Shown here piece by piece: positions 32,544 to 41,501 of a stretch of DNA of 64,000 nucleotides; position 1 is the stretch's first letter, and every line of letters starts with the position of its first letter. Source of the stretch: Parablautia intestinalis (lineage in GTDB: Bacteria > Bacillota > Clostridia > Lachnospirales > Lachnospiraceae). The stretch spans positions 1-64,000 of the forward strand of contig RAYQ01000010.1 of NCBI GenBank assembly GCA_003612395.1, read 5' to 3'. The notes beneath the pieces are model-generated. The model searched no databases and was not told the origin of the DNA. It was given only the letters and a program-made list of their open reading frames with translations. The translations under genes and the position numbers were made by a program.

Positions 32544-33404
32544 TTATTTAACTGCACCTGAAGTTACACCTTCCACAATATAGCGCTGTAAGAACATATA
32601 CAGTATTAAAATGGGCAGCATTGCCAACAACAAAGCAGCCATTACCAAACCGATATCTGTAGAATAGGTTCCATAGAATACCTGGGTGGCAATCGGGATG
32701 GTATACAGCTCTTTCCTTGCCAGTACAAGGCTCGGAAGGAGGTAATCATTCCAGAATGCCATTGCATCAATAATCGCCACTGTTGCAATTGTAGGCTTTA
32801 ACAGCGGGAATACGATTTTCCAATAAATCTGCCAACGGCTGCAGCCATCAATCGTACCTGCCTCTTCAAGGGCGATCGGTACATTTGTATGTATTGCTCC
32901 GTGGAACATAAATGTCGCCATTGATACGGAGAAACCTACATGCATGAAAATCAAAGTTGCACGGTGGTTTAAGATACCAAACACACCTCCATACAGGGAT
33001 ACCAACGGAATCATCAATACCTGGAAAGGAATAACCATGGATGCAATCATCATTCCGAATAAAGCCCCGCATGCTTTCCACTTATTACGCACGATAACAT
33101 AAGCAGCCATGGAAGCAAGTAAAATCGTGATAAGTGTTGAAAGAATTGTAATAAAGGCTGAATTTCCAAAAGAACGCCAGAAGTCCATTTTTTTCATAGC
33201 TTCCGGGAAGTTCTTTAAGGTAAATCCATGGGAACCAATCAGTGCCAGAGGATCTGATGTGATATCCGCTTTTGTCTTAAATACGTTAACCACTACTAAA
33301 ATAAACGGAAAAATGAAACAAACAAACAACACGATCAATATAACAATGGAAACAGCGTGCCGTATTTTCCGGTTACGAGCAGCTTTTTCATTTAAATCAT
33401 CCAT
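32544..33404 (-). CDS. Carbohydrate ABC transporter permease (MalG type)
   Basis: This 286-residue protein has six hydrophobic helices. The EAA loop, which contacts the ATPase, reads EEAGTIDGCSRWQIYWKIVF and is of the sugar-importer (CUT1) type. It overlaps the stop of the partner permease gene by one base. It forms the channel with the product of 33404-34285. The ATPase is not encoded here, as is common for CUT1 systems sharing MsmK. Confidence 0.92.
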   Translation of the reverse strand: MDDLNEKAARNRKIRHAVSIVILIVLFVCFIFPFILVVVNVFKTKADITSDPLALIGSHGFTLKNFPEAMKKMDFWRSFGNSAFITILSTLITILLASMAAYVIVRNKWKACGALFGMMIASMVIPFQVLMIPLVSLYGGVFGILNHRATLIFMHVGFSVSMATFMFHGAIHTNVPIALEEAGTIDGCSRWQIYWKIVFPLLKPTIATVAIIDAMAFWNDYLLPSLVLARKELYTIPIATQVFYGTYSTDIGLVMAALLLAMLPILILYMFLQRYIVEGVTSGAVK

Positions 33405-34285
33405 TATGCTGACACCTCCGCTTTCTTACCAATGTATACCTGAAGTACGCCTACAACTGCACAAACTATAAACAGTATCAATGCCTCAGCCTGACCGGTA
33501 CCATAATTCTTATAGGTAAACGCCTGATTGTACACATGCATTGCCGCCATAACCGAACTGTTAAAGGGCTCACCATTCGTCAAAGAAAGGTTTACATCAT
33601 ATACCATAAAGCATCTTGTAATTGTAAGGAACAGACATTGTACAAAAGAAGAAACCATGAGCGGCACGGAAATATGTATAATAGACTGCATATTTGTGCA
33701 TCCGTCAATCCTTGCTGCCTCAAGCACATCCGCAGATACGCTCATGAAACCTGCTACATAAATCAGCATCATATATCCGGCATACTGCCATACGGAAACA
33801 ATAATCAGACACAGCATGGCTCCGCTTGTTGTTGCCAGCCAGGATGTAGATAATGCGCCAATGGAAAGAGATTCTCCAATTGCAACAAAAGCACGGTTAA
33901 ACACAAATTTCCAAATGTAACCAAGTACGATACCGCCAATCAGATTCGGGATGAAAAAACCGGCCCTGAAAAAATTCTGACCCTTGACACCGCTGGTAAC
34001 TAAGAATGCCAGAATAAATGCCACAACATTTACAAGGATAACTGCTATAATAGAATAAATAAATGTTCTACCAAGTGCCTGCCAGTAAGCGGCATCTGCA
34101 AAAGTAGACATATAATTTGAAAATCCAACAAAGGGCTTTTGCTTTGAAACACCGTCCCAGCTTGTAAAGGTCAGATACAAACCATAGATGAACGGTACAA
34201 TAACCACAGCAACAAATGTCACTGTCGTAATGCCGGCAAACATAAGGAACTGCCTGCACTTAAAAGACATGCTATTTGTATTCAT
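33404..34285 (-). CDS. Carbohydrate ABC transporter permease (MalF type)
   Basis: This 293-residue protein has six membrane helices and the EAA loop LEAARIDGCTNMQSIIHISV. The N-terminal periplasmic-side stretch TFADAAYWQALGRTFIYS is typical of CUT1 permeases. It follows the binding-protein gene after a hairpin gap of 177 bases and overlaps the second permease by one base. Confidence 0.92.
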   Translation of the reverse strand: MNTNSMSFKCRQFLMFAGITTVTFVAVVIVPFIYGLYLTFTSWDGVSKQKPFVGFSNYMSTFADAAYWQALGRTFIYSIIAVILVNVVAFILAFLVTSGVKGQNFFRAGFFIPNLIGGIVLGYIWKFVFNRAFVAIGESLSIGALSTSWLATTSGAMLCLIIVSVWQYAGYMMLIYVAGFMSVSADVLEAARIDGCTNMQSIIHISVPLMVSSFVQCLFLTITRCFMVYDVNLSLTNGEPFNSSVMAAMHVYNQAFTYKNYGTGQAEALILFIVCAVVGVLQVYIGKKAEVSA

Positions 34286-34360
34286 ATCTTAAAATGTCTC
34301 CCTTCTCTCATCCTTCTTATCCTTATACCCCTGCATACCACAAACTTTACCTGTGGTACT

Positions 34361-34397
34361 ATTTCTGCCACCGAAGTCTGCCTTCTGTGGCAGAAAT
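34361..34397 (-). promoter_or_regulatory. Intercistronic hairpin between binding protein and permeases
   Basis: Perfect 11-bp arms (ATTTCTGCCAC with GTGGCAGAAAT) enclose a 15-base loop and no T-run of note follows. Hairpins in this place commonly stabilise the upstream binding-protein message or limit read-through, giving more binding protein than permease. Confidence 0.6.
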
Positions 34398-34462
34398 AAT
34401 ATACATTCTTATATTATGTTCTCACGGTCCGTGCAACCATGCACAGACCCAACCCATTATGT

Positions 34463-35761
34463 TTAATGCTCTACAGGAGTTGTGGATGACCAATAGCTTT
34501 CAATTTCAGCTGCCAGCCCTGCACGATCAACCTGTCCTGCCAGATATTTCTGGAAAGAAGCACCGTTGATAGAATAGTGATCATCCGGTAAGTAATTATA
34601 ATTTTCAATCAGGTTTCCACCATCAGCATATGCCTTAACCGAGATGGAAAGCGGATCCAAAGCATCAGCATTAATATTGCTGTAAGCAGGAACCAGAGCA
34701 CAATCCTCTGTCAGGAATTTATTTCCGGCTTCATCAAATACAAGCCAGTGCAGGAAATCTTTTGCTGCCTGCTGCTGCTCTGCGGAAGTATTGTCAGAAG
34801 AATCAATCATAAAGTATTTGGAACCTCCGCCCACTAACTTCTCGTTAGAGCCATCACTGGTGTTCTGAGGTACAGGCATCATGCCCATTTTTTCGGAATA
34901 GTCATAAGCATTAATCATAGCCCAGTCCCAGTTACCACCGAACATAAATGCGATTTCGCCCTCAGCCAGTTTCTGCTCGGAAACCTCACGCTCTGCTGCC
35001 ACCGGTGAACCTGCTGCGTAGTTATACTTCATCAGGGTATCAAAGGTATCCATCAGAGAATTCCATTTCTCATTGTTTGCAAGGTCAGCGCTGCCGCCGT
35101 GTAAAGAGGTAATAAACGCCTCTACATCAGACTGCTCTTCATAAACCTGTGCAAGATAATGTGCGCCCATGGACCAATCCTCTTTCATGATGCCGGTAGG
35201 TGTTTCCATGCCGCCTGCAACCAGCTGGTCTAACAGACCCTGAAATGCATCTAATGTCTTATAATCATCAGGATTGAATTCCTCTCCCGTGATTGCTTCA
35301 ATTGCAGTTGCATTGTACATAACGCCGCGGGCTTCAATACATACCGGGAAACCTAAAACCTTTCCGCCTACGCTGATTGCGTAATCCGTGTTGGCAACCC
35401 ATTCCTCATCACTTAAATCAATTGCATGTTCTTCTCCGAGAGAATACACATCCTTTGCATCTACCATGGAAATTGTGTAAGGGTCATTTGCAGAATATCT
35501 GGTAGCAAGGTGGGCTGCTACGGTATCGCTGGAATAATATACTTCAACATCCACGCCTGTTGCCGCACTGTACTCTTCAGCCATCTCCACAAACTGATCC
35601 TGAATTTCACTCTTGGTATTAAAGATAGTAATAGATACTCCTGTGCTCTCTGCCTTTTCGCCCGATGCGCCTGCACCCTCCGAGTCAGAACCTCCGCCGC
35701 ATGCCACAAGAGATAACGACATAGCTGTTACCAGCATCATTGCAAGTAACTTCTTTTTCAT
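34463..35761 (-). CDS. Sugar ABC transporter substrate-binding lipoprotein
   Basis: This protein has 432 residues from MKKKLLAMMLVTAMSLSLVA, chosen because AGGAGG precedes it. It has a lipoprotein signal with lipobox LVAC-G (Cys22) and a Gly/Ser-rich linker. The mature part is a CUT1 binding protein: YSAATGVDVEVYYSSD, FGGNWDWAMINAYDY and a final YLAGQVDRAGLAAEIE helix. It collects a sugar outside the cell for the two permeases. The operon contents suggest a raffinose- or sucrose-type oligosaccharide; the sequence alone does not fix the ligand. Confidence 0.92.
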   Translation of the reverse strand: MKKKLLAMMLVTAMSLSLVACGGGSDSEGAGASGEKAESTGVSITIFNTKSEIQDQFVEMAEEYSAATGVDVEVYYSSDTVAAHLATRYSANDPYTISMVDAKDVYSLGEEHAIDLSDEEWVANTDYAISVGGKVLGFPVCIEARGVMYNATAIEAITGEEFNPDDYKTLDAFQGLLDQLVAGGMETPTGIMKEDWSMGAHYLAQVYEEQSDVEAFITSLHGGSADLANNEKWNSLMDTFDTLMKYNYAAGSPVAAEREVSEQKLAEGEIAFMFGGNWDWAMINAYDYSEKMGMMPVPQNTSDGSNEKLVGGGSKYFMIDSSDNTSAEQQQAAKDFLHWLVFDEAGNKFLTEDCALVPAYSNINADALDPLSISVKAYADGGNLIENYNYLPDDHYSINGASFQKYLAGQVDRAGLAAEIESYWSSTTPVEH

Positions 35762-35850
35762 TTTTTCATTTCCTCCTTCATAAAATCCCTTTTGAAATTG
35801 CCCCACAGCAGCAAAAAAATAAGCTGCTGGACTTATAGTGCAGATTTTAA

Positions 35851-35884
35851 TGTGCACAATAAGCGCTAGCAACTTTTGTGCAAC
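35851..35884. promoter_or_regulatory. Operator-like motifs upstream of the ABC operon
   Basis: A TGTGCACA palindrome (35851-35858), an AAGCGCTAGC element of LacI/CcpA type (35861-35870) and TTTTGTGCAAC (35874-35884) cluster downstream of the main promoter. GTTGCACAA recurs inverted before the YesL promoter at 36106-36114, so one regulator, perhaps the LacI protein at 37828, may bind both. Confidence 0.45.
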
Positions 35885-35920
35885 ATAAAAAACCGCCAGA
35901 CATATCTAATTGCGTGTATT

Positions 35921-35949
35921 ATCGTATCATTTACCTGATAATATGTCAA
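35921..35949 (-). promoter_or_regulatory. Promoter of the sugar ABC operon
   Basis: On the minus strand TTGACA (35944-35949) and TACGAT (35921-35926) are 17 bases apart. This leaves a ~150-base leader that holds the operator-like motifs. A second possible promoter, TTGCTA...TAAAAT with 17-base spacing, overlaps those motifs. Confidence 0.6.
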
Positions 35950-36105
35950 TCGTTTATTATAAATTTTATCCGTAAAAAGCCAATTATGTTAATACCATAC
36001 AATTTTAACCCATCACACTTATGCACATTATACAAAATACGTTTATTTTACATATTTTGATATAATTTTACCCCCTGTCTTTTATGACAATCCATTGATA
36101 TTATT

Positions 36106-36144
36106 GTTGCACAATTTGTCTTTTATTGCTACAATATTTATGAT
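36106..36144 (+). promoter_or_regulatory. Promoter and operator-like motif of the YesL gene
   Basis: TTGTCT (36116-36121) and TATGAT (36139-36144) are spaced by 17 bases. GTTGCACAA lies directly upstream at 36106-36114. The rest of the 488-base gap between the binding-protein gene and YesL is AT-rich and holds no gene. Confidence 0.55.
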
Positions 36145-36249
36145 AAAGGATTTCATATCAATATTTAGTTTATCCATGTGTCCTAGCGTAAATAATTGAA
36201 CAAGTTTCTGCTTTCAAATTTGGGGAAACTAATATTTTTATAGAAAGAA

Positions 36250-36963
36250 GTGATTCGTATCCTAGATAAATTTTTTAACCAGGACACCCCGTTCTGGAAC
36301 GAAATGGGGAATATTTTTGATATCTTTATACTCAATACCCTCTGGCTTATCTGCTGTATTCCTGTTTTTACCATAGGGCCATCCACCACTGCATGTTACT
36401 ATGCCGCCATAAATCTGGCGCGCGGCGAAAGCAGCTCTGTATCCCGGGATTTTTTCCGTTCCTTTAAACAAAATTTTAAGCAGGGAGTTTTTCTCGGTAT
36501 CCCGCTTCTTTTGCTTGGGCTCTTTCTGGTAACAGATATTCGGATGTGCTACCGGAGCGGTACCGGCATATATAGTTTTTTTATGGTATTTTTCGCCGTA
36601 ATCTTTTTGTTTTGGATGTTTACGGTATTATATGCCTTTCCATTGCTGGCTAAGTTTGATAAAAAAAATAAGGACATCGTCATCTGGGCTTTCGTACTTT
36701 CCATCAAAAATCTCGGTCGTACCCTTCTTATGATTGTGGTACTGGTCTTTGGCCTCTGGGTCTGCCATATACTGACAGGACTTATTTTTATTGTACCCGG
36801 GCTTATCATCACGTGCCATTCCCGGCTTTTTGCTTCCGCCCTGAAAGCATATCTGCCCGGCGCCAGCAACGATGAGGAATTAAAGCCCCTTAGCTTTGAG
36901 GGGGAAATGCCGTCTTCTTCCACCGAGCAGATTGTGGATGAAGATACTTCTTCCGAAAAATAA
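36250..36963 (+). CDS. YesL-family (DUF624) membrane protein
   Basis: This 237-residue protein starts with GTG behind a weak AGAAAG site. It has the DUF624 pattern: FFNQDTPFWNEMGNIFDIFI, then IPVFTIGPSTTACYYAA and a cytoplasmic loop (FFRSFKQNFKQGVFLG), with about five hydrophobic helices and an acidic tail. YesL proteins are nearly always beside sugar ABC importers of CUT1 type and may assist them, but their action is not known. It is divergent from the importer operon. Confidence 0.85.
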   Translation: MIRILDKFFNQDTPFWNEMGNIFDIFILNTLWLICCIPVFTIGPSTTACYYAAINLARGESSSVSRDFFRSFKQNFKQGVFLGIPLLLLGLFLVTDIRMCYRSGTGIYSFFMVFFAVIFLFWMFTVLYAFPLLAKFDKKNKDIVIWAFVLSIKNLGRTLLMIVVLVFGLWVCHILTGLIFIVPGLIITCHSRLFASALKAYLPGASNDEELKPLSFEGEMPSSSTEQIVDEDTSSEK

Positions 36964-37055
36964 GGCGGCTGCGGATCCGCAAAATTGAAATCACCAGGCC
37001 AAATTCAGTATCCGGCTTGCGTCCTTTACAAAAATTCTCCTGTCTGGAGGTAAAT

Positions 37056-37787
37056 ATGAAGAAAAGGGAAAAAAGAAAGTCTGCATTTATGCAGGAACTG
37101 CATCGGGATATTAACACTTTAAAAGAACTGCCCTGGAAAAAGAAAATTGAATTTTTCTGGGATTATTATAAATGGACTGCTATCACAGGTATTTTTATCC
37201 TTATCACACTCTGCACCTTTGCTCATATATTCTATGAAGGGCAAAAGCCCTGTCGGCTCCGGGTATGTGTTGTATTAAATACAGATGAAAACTGTTCTTC
37301 CTGGTTTCAGCCCTTTATCGAAAGCCTGCTCTCAGATGGTAAACCCGGCGCAGTAGACATCAACCTGGATCAACCCTTTGATTATGATAACAAGTATTAC
37401 TATGTTCAGGAAATTGAAGTGATGACCACCATCTCCTCCGGGCGCATGGATATGGCTGTCTGCGGCCCGGATATGTACAGCTATCTGCTTGCACTGAATG
37501 CCTGTCTGCCTCTTGATACGGGCCTTTCCCGGGAACTGGCTGCTTCCCTGCTAGCAGAAGGAAAGCTTGTCTATGACACCGCCAACCTGACCCAGGATAA
37601 AAATGGAAACGTCAATCCCGCGGACGGAATTGACGGATATTATGCTGTCAACCTGTCCGGAACGGAATTCCATGATTTATATAACCTAACGCAGGACAGT
37701 ACAGAACCTCTTTATGCTGTTATCATTTCCAATACAGAGCACTTAGCGGATTGTGAATCATTGCTTATGGCTCTGCTTCAATTATAA
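37056..37787 (+). CDS. Membrane-anchored extracytoplasmic protein, unknown function
   Basis: This protein has 243 residues from MKKREKRKSAFMQELHRD; the GGAGG seven bases before this ATG sets the start. A basic amphipathic N-terminus leads to one membrane helix (WTAITGIFILITLCTFAHIF, about 47-66). The rest is a soluble outer domain with CVVLNTDENCSSWFQPFIES and a stretch reminiscent of binding proteins (GRMDMAVCGPDMYSYLLALN). It lies 92 bases after YesL on the same strand, so the two probably form one unit linked to sugar uptake. I do not recognise a family. Confidence 0.7.
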   Translation: MKKREKRKSAFMQELHRDINTLKELPWKKKIEFFWDYYKWTAITGIFILITLCTFAHIFYEGQKPCRLRVCVVLNTDENCSSWFQPFIESLLSDGKPGAVDINLDQPFDYDNKYYYVQEIEVMTTISSGRMDMAVCGPDMYSYLLALNACLPLDTGLSRELAASLLAEGKLVYDTANLTQDKNGNVNPADGIDGYYAVNLSGTEFHDLYNLTQDSTEPLYAVIISNTEHLADCESLLMALLQL

Positions 37788-37827
37788 GCTTATTATAATT
37801 TATACTTATTTATCATTCTTTGTATTT

Positions 37828-38805
37828 TCAGGTTGTTTCCCGCTCAATTAAATTTACAGGAAGAACCGTTCTTTTGGCCACCAGTTTTCCTGCAACAGAA
37901 TCATGCAAAAGGTTAATTGCAATTTCTGCCATCTCTTTCACAGGCTGGTGAATGGTAGTAAGCTGGGGCGTTGTGAGCCAGGCAATATTTGAGTCATCAA
38001 AGCCGATTATTTTAAGCTGTTCCGGCACTGAAATATGAAGCTTGCGGCATATCTGCAGAGTCTGGGCCGCAATCACATCGCTGTTTACAAACATGCCATC
38101 TGTTTCCGGATATTTCTGCAATATATTTTCCAGAACCTCATCATATTCCATACGATAATACTGGGTATCCTCCGTATAGATTTCCGCAAAAGGAATCTTC
38201 TTTCTCTCACAGACCTCCTTAAAGCCCTCGGTGCGCATATCAGCCGGCATGGATAACGTGCCGATATTCCCTACATGCAGCAAATGCTTACAGCCGCATT
38301 CAATTAACTTTTCTGCCGCCAGAGCGCCTCCCTGCCTGTTATCGCACTCTATGGAGGCAGTTCCGTTATCCAGAAAACGCTCTATTGTAATCACCGGAAC
38401 ATCAACTCCGTCAAACACCTCTAAGGCCACGGAACCGCTGCATAAGATAATGCCGGCCACTTTATGATTGATGCACATCCTGATATACTCTTCTTCCCTT
38501 TCATGGATGCACTGTGAGTTGCACAACAAAATCTTATATCCCTTCTCGTAGGCCCTTGCCTCCAGATTGCTGATCATCTCTGCAAAATACGGATGGCTTA
38601 CATGGGGCACTATCAACCCGATAGTATTGGTACTCTTCATGCGAAGGCTCCTTGCTGCTTCATTTGGATGATAATTCAGGTCTTTCATTGCTTCGTCTAC
38701 TTTTTTACGTGTATTTTCACTTATATATCCCCTGTTATTGATTACACGGGATACCGTACTGGTAGTTAAACCCGCCAATTTTGCAACATCCTTCAGAGTG
38801 GCCAT
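37828..38805 (-). CDS. LacI-family transcriptional regulator
   Basis: This 325-residue protein starts MATLKDVAKLAGLTTSTVSR, the LacI helix-turn-helix, followed by the hinge helix (PNEAARSLRMKS). The sugar-binding core shows IGLIVPHVSHPYFAEMISNL, VPVITIERFLDNGTASIECD and IIGFDDSNIAWLTTPQLTTI. It is convergent with the unknown gene at 37056. Its likely targets are the ABC/glycosidase operon and YesL, where cre/LacI-like motifs occur. The effector sugar cannot be read from the sequence. Confidence 0.9.
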   Translation of the reverse strand: MATLKDVAKLAGLTTSTVSRVINNRGYISENTRKKVDEAMKDLNYHPNEAARSLRMKSTNTIGLIVPHVSHPYFAEMISNLEARAYEKGYKILLCNSQCIHEREEEYIRMCINHKVAGIILCSGSVALEVFDGVDVPVITIERFLDNGTASIECDNRQGGALAAEKLIECGCKHLLHVGNIGTLSMPADMRTEGFKEVCERKKIPFAEIYTEDTQYYRMEYDEVLENILQKYPETDGMFVNSDVIAAQTLQICRKLHISVPEQLKIIGFDDSNIAWLTTPQLTTIHQPVKEMAEIAINLLHDSVAGKLVAKRTVLPVNLIERETT

Positions 38806-38956
38806 TTGATATTTACCCCTTTCCGCCTATCTTTTATGTACACGCTCTGTATTTTTCCATGTTTAGTCTACATATCCAAGCTTTACATTTCGCATGTATT
38901 TTCTGAATAAAATGTAAAAATATAAACTTAAATAAGCAGTACATTTACCGCCTAAT

Positions 38957-38985
38957 ATTCTATCACAAAAAAAATGATTTTTCAA
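38957..38985 (-). promoter_or_regulatory. Promoter of the LacI gene
   Basis: On the minus strand TTGAAA (38980-38985) and TAGAAT (38957-38962) are 17 bases apart. The leader is about 145 bases long. The rest of the gap between the LacI and reductase genes holds only the terminator at 39018-39050. Confidence 0.55.
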
Positions 38986-39017
38986 GTCAGACGCCGTTGC
39001 CCTCTGCAAACCGGTAG

Positions 39018-39050
39018 TAAAAAGCCGCAGGGCACAAGACTCTGCGGCTT
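39018..39050 (-). terminator. Terminator of the aldo/keto reductase gene
   Basis: An 8-bp stem AGCCGCAG/CTGCGGCT is followed on the minus strand by TTTTTA. It lies 60 bases past the stop at 39111. Confidence 0.75.
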
Positions 39051-39110
39051 CAACTGCTGCGCATAAACGGGTATTAATATTGTAACAGCAAATTCTTCCG
39101 AATCTATTTT

Positions 39111-40241
39111 TTATTTTCTGATTCTTGCACTAAACACAGACATTGCTTCGGAAATTTTAATCTGCTGCGGGCAGACCTTTTCACAGCTGCGACATCCCAC
39201 GCAGGCGGAAGGCCATTTTTCTTCAGGCATTGAGCCCAGTACCGTAGACTCAATAAAGCCGCCTCCTGTAAATTCATGTTCATTATACACTTCAAGCAGC
39301 CTTGGAATCTCGAGTCCTTTAGGACAGTGGCTGACGCAATAACTGCAGGCCGTACAGGGCAAAAGACCATTTATCATTTTCTGCGCAATAGAAAGCAGAG
39401 CCTCCGTTTCTTCTTTGTTAAGAGCCCTGTCCGTCTCAAAAGTGCGGATATTTTCTTTCAGCTGATCCATATTGGACATACCGGAAAGAATAACCTTTAC
39501 GCTGGGAATTGTCTGTAAAAACCGGAATGCCCATGCAGGAATGTTTTCCTCCGGCCGCAAAGCCTTTAATTTTTCCGCGTTTTCCTCCGACAGTTTGGAG
39601 AGCCGTCCACCGCGCACAGGCTCCATTACCCATACAGGTATATTGTAGGAATCCAGCAACTCAACTTTGGCCTTTGCATCCTGAAAAGTCCAGTCAATAT
39701 AATTAAGCTGTATCTGACAAAATTCCATATTATCGCCATAGGCTTCCAAAAAACGCTTCATAACATCATAATCCCCATGGGCTGAAAAGCCCAGGTGCCT
39801 GATCCTGCCATTTTTCTTCTGTTCCATCAGATACTCAAAAATACCGTATTTTTCATCCAGATATGCATCAATATTCATCTCACATACATTGTGGAACAGG
39901 TAAAAATCAAAATAATCCACGCCGCACTTCTCAAGCTGCTTTTCAAAAATTTCCTTAACCTTAGGCATATTTGCAAGATCATATCCCGGAAATTTTGTGG
40001 CAAGATAAAAACTTTCCCGGGGATATTTCCCCAATGCCTTCCCCACTACAAGCTCCGAATTGCCGCCATGATAACCCCATGCGGTATCAAAATAATTGAT
40101 GCCATTCTCCTTTGCATAGTCTATCATTTCCTCAGCTGCCGCAAAATCAATTTGGGCATTGTCCCCATCCGTCACCGGAAGGCGCATAGCTCCCAGCCCA
40201 AGCGCTGATAAATGTAAGTCCTGAAAATCCTGGTAAATCAT
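39111..40241 (-). CDS. Aldo/keto reductase with C-terminal 4Fe-4S ferredoxin domain
   Basis: This protein has 376 residues from MIYQDFQDLHLSALGLGAMR, the ATG with a GGAGG site. The TIM barrel shows INYFDTAWGYHGGNSELVVG (Asp and Tyr of the active site) and IRHLGFSAHGDYD. The C-terminal part has two clusters: CTACSYCVSHCPKG and CVGCRSCEKVCPQQ, each able to bind 4Fe-4S. Such fused reductases are common in Lachnospiraceae. The substrate is unknown; a ferredoxin-linked redox step is likely. A related gene lies at 58273. Confidence 0.9.
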   Translation of the reverse strand: MIYQDFQDLHLSALGLGAMRLPVTDGDNAQIDFAAAEEMIDYAKENGINYFDTAWGYHGGNSELVVGKALGKYPRESFYLATKFPGYDLANMPKVKEIFEKQLEKCGVDYFDFYLFHNVCEMNIDAYLDEKYGIFEYLMEQKKNGRIRHLGFSAHGDYDVMKRFLEAYGDNMEFCQIQLNYIDWTFQDAKAKVELLDSYNIPVWVMEPVRGGRLSKLSEENAEKLKALRPEENIPAWAFRFLQTIPSVKVILSGMSNMDQLKENIRTFETDRALNKEETEALLSIAQKMINGLLPCTACSYCVSHCPKGLEIPRLLEVYNEHEFTGGGFIESTVLGSMPEEKWPSACVGCRSCEKVCPQQIKISEAMSVFSARIRK

Positions 40242-40277
40242 AGTACTTTCCTCCTTAAAATTATTCTTTTGAAACCC

Positions 40278-40305
40278 TGTCACGTTTTGCGGCCCGGCTT
40301 ATTCA
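40278..40305. repeat. Intergenic repeat family B, variant
   Basis: CTGTCACGTTTTGCGG followed by CCCGGCTTATTC matches the family frame. It lies upstream of the reductase gene. Confidence 0.55.
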
Positions 40306-40357
40306 TCCGAAAGGACAGGTCGAAAAATCAAAGATTCTTCAACTTTCTCCTTAAGCA

Positions 40358-40381
40358 GTATCGCAAGCGGGCTTGCGATAC
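40358..40381. repeat. 11-bp perfect dyad hairpin
   Basis: GTATCGCAAGC and its complement are separated by two bases. There is no T-run on either side. It lies in the 359-base gap before the flagellin-like gene's 3' end. Confidence 0.55.
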
Positions 40382-40435
40382 ATGACAACACGCTTTCCCT
40401 GTTGTATGATAGGGATCAAGATTTTAAGGTTAAAA

Positions 40436-40469
40436 GAAATCATCTGTGGCTAATAACACAGATGATTTC
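40436..40469 (-). terminator. Hairpin terminator downstream of the flagellin-like gene
   Basis: Perfect 13-bp arms (GAAATCATCTGTG with CACAGATGATTTC) enclose an 8-base loop. On the minus strand the stem is followed by TTTTAACCTT. It is about 130 bases past the flagellin stop. Confidence 0.6.
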
Positions 40470-40471
40470 CA

Positions 40472-40500
40472 TAATAAGCTGCCTTGTAAAACGTGACAAT
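40472..40500. repeat. Intergenic repeat family B, inverted variant
   Basis: Read on the minus strand it gives TTGTCACGTTTTACAAGG then CAGCTTATTA, pairing in style with the copy at 40278-40305. Both share GTCACGTTTT, a subtype of the family. Confidence 0.5.
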
Positions 40501-40600
40501 GCTTTATTCTCTCTGTTTCATTTCCTGCAGGCTTACTGCCTGCCCTGTAAGTTCTGTGCCGGATTATACTCTAAGCGCCATCCGGCATACTACTTTCTTA

Positions 40601-41377
40601 TTACATGTTTCCAAACATTCTCATAACCAGAGAATTATCGTCCTGCATTTTCCGGCGGAGCATTGACATGCGGTAATCCTTCATCAGCTTTTCACTCTTC
40701 TGTCGTGAAATTGCCTTGCCCATGTCCAGATCCTCAATCCGGCTTCTGGATGAGACCATTTCTTCCGAAGCTGACTTGCTGTAATTGTAAGCATGATACA
40801 TGGCATTGGTAGATGCTCCTGTACGGCTTCTTGCCGCACTAACCTTTTCCATGGCCGCATCAATAGCGCCAATATCAAAATCTCCTGTAACATTATAGCC
40901 TTCAATGCCAAGAGCCTTTAAAGTTGCATTCTCCATCTTAATTGACATTCCCTCTCCTGCAGAAGGATTAGAAGCAATGTACATATCTGCCATACTGCCG
41001 TCAAGCAGTTTCTTTTCATTATACTGGGTTCCAACCGCGGTCCCCTCAATATCCTGTAGCAGCTGATCTATCTCTGTCTGGATCATTTCCTTTTCATCAC
41101 TGCCGTATATTCCATTTGAAGCCTTAAGGCTTAGTTCTCGGATTCTCTGCAGGGAATCCTGAATCGTTCCAAGAGCACCATCCTGAATATTGGCAACACC
41201 TATACCGTCACTGATATTGTTAGCCGCTACGTCCAGTCCATTGCCATGTCTCTTTAATTTATTGGCAATTGCAAGTCCGGCTGCATCGTCAGCCGCTGTC
41301 TGAATCCTTTTCCCGCTGGCAATTTTCCCATAAATAGAATTTGCATTATAATTGTTACCGATTGGTGATATCCTCAT
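40601..41377 (-). CDS. Orphan short flagellin-like protein
   Basis: This 258-residue protein starts with MRISPIGNNYNANSIYGKIA. The conserved flagellin D0/D1 N-part is clear: SGKRIQTAADDAAGLAIANK, then NISDGIGVANIQDGALGTIQ and DSLQRIRELSLKASNG. The C-terminal D1/D0 part (AARSRTGASTNAMYHAYNYS, RIEDLDMGKAISRQKSEKLM) is present but ends in an unusual Met/Lys/Arg-rich tail. There is no variable D2/D3 domain. No other flagellar gene is in the window. It could be a filament subunit encoded away from the main operon, or a flagellin relative with another use. Confidence 0.85.
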   Translation of the reverse strand: MRISPIGNNYNANSIYGKIASGKRIQTAADDAAGLAIANKLKRHGNGLDVAANNISDGIGVANIQDGALGTIQDSLQRIRELSLKASNGIYGSDEKEMIQTEIDQLLQDIEGTAVGTQYNEKKLLDGSMADMYIASNPSAGEGMSIKMENATLKALGIEGYNVTGDFDIGAIDAAMEKVSAARSRTGASTNAMYHAYNYSKSASEEMVSSRSRIEDLDMGKAISRQKSEKLMKDYRMSMLRRKMQDDNSLVMRMFGNM

Positions 41378-41501
41378 AAATATTCCCTCCCGCCTGTATA
41401 ATACGTTTCCTGTGGCTGGTTAATTTACAACCTTATTATACTATATGTATTTGCGAAATACAATATATTCCAGATAATTTTAACATTTTTCTGCGACAGT
41501 T

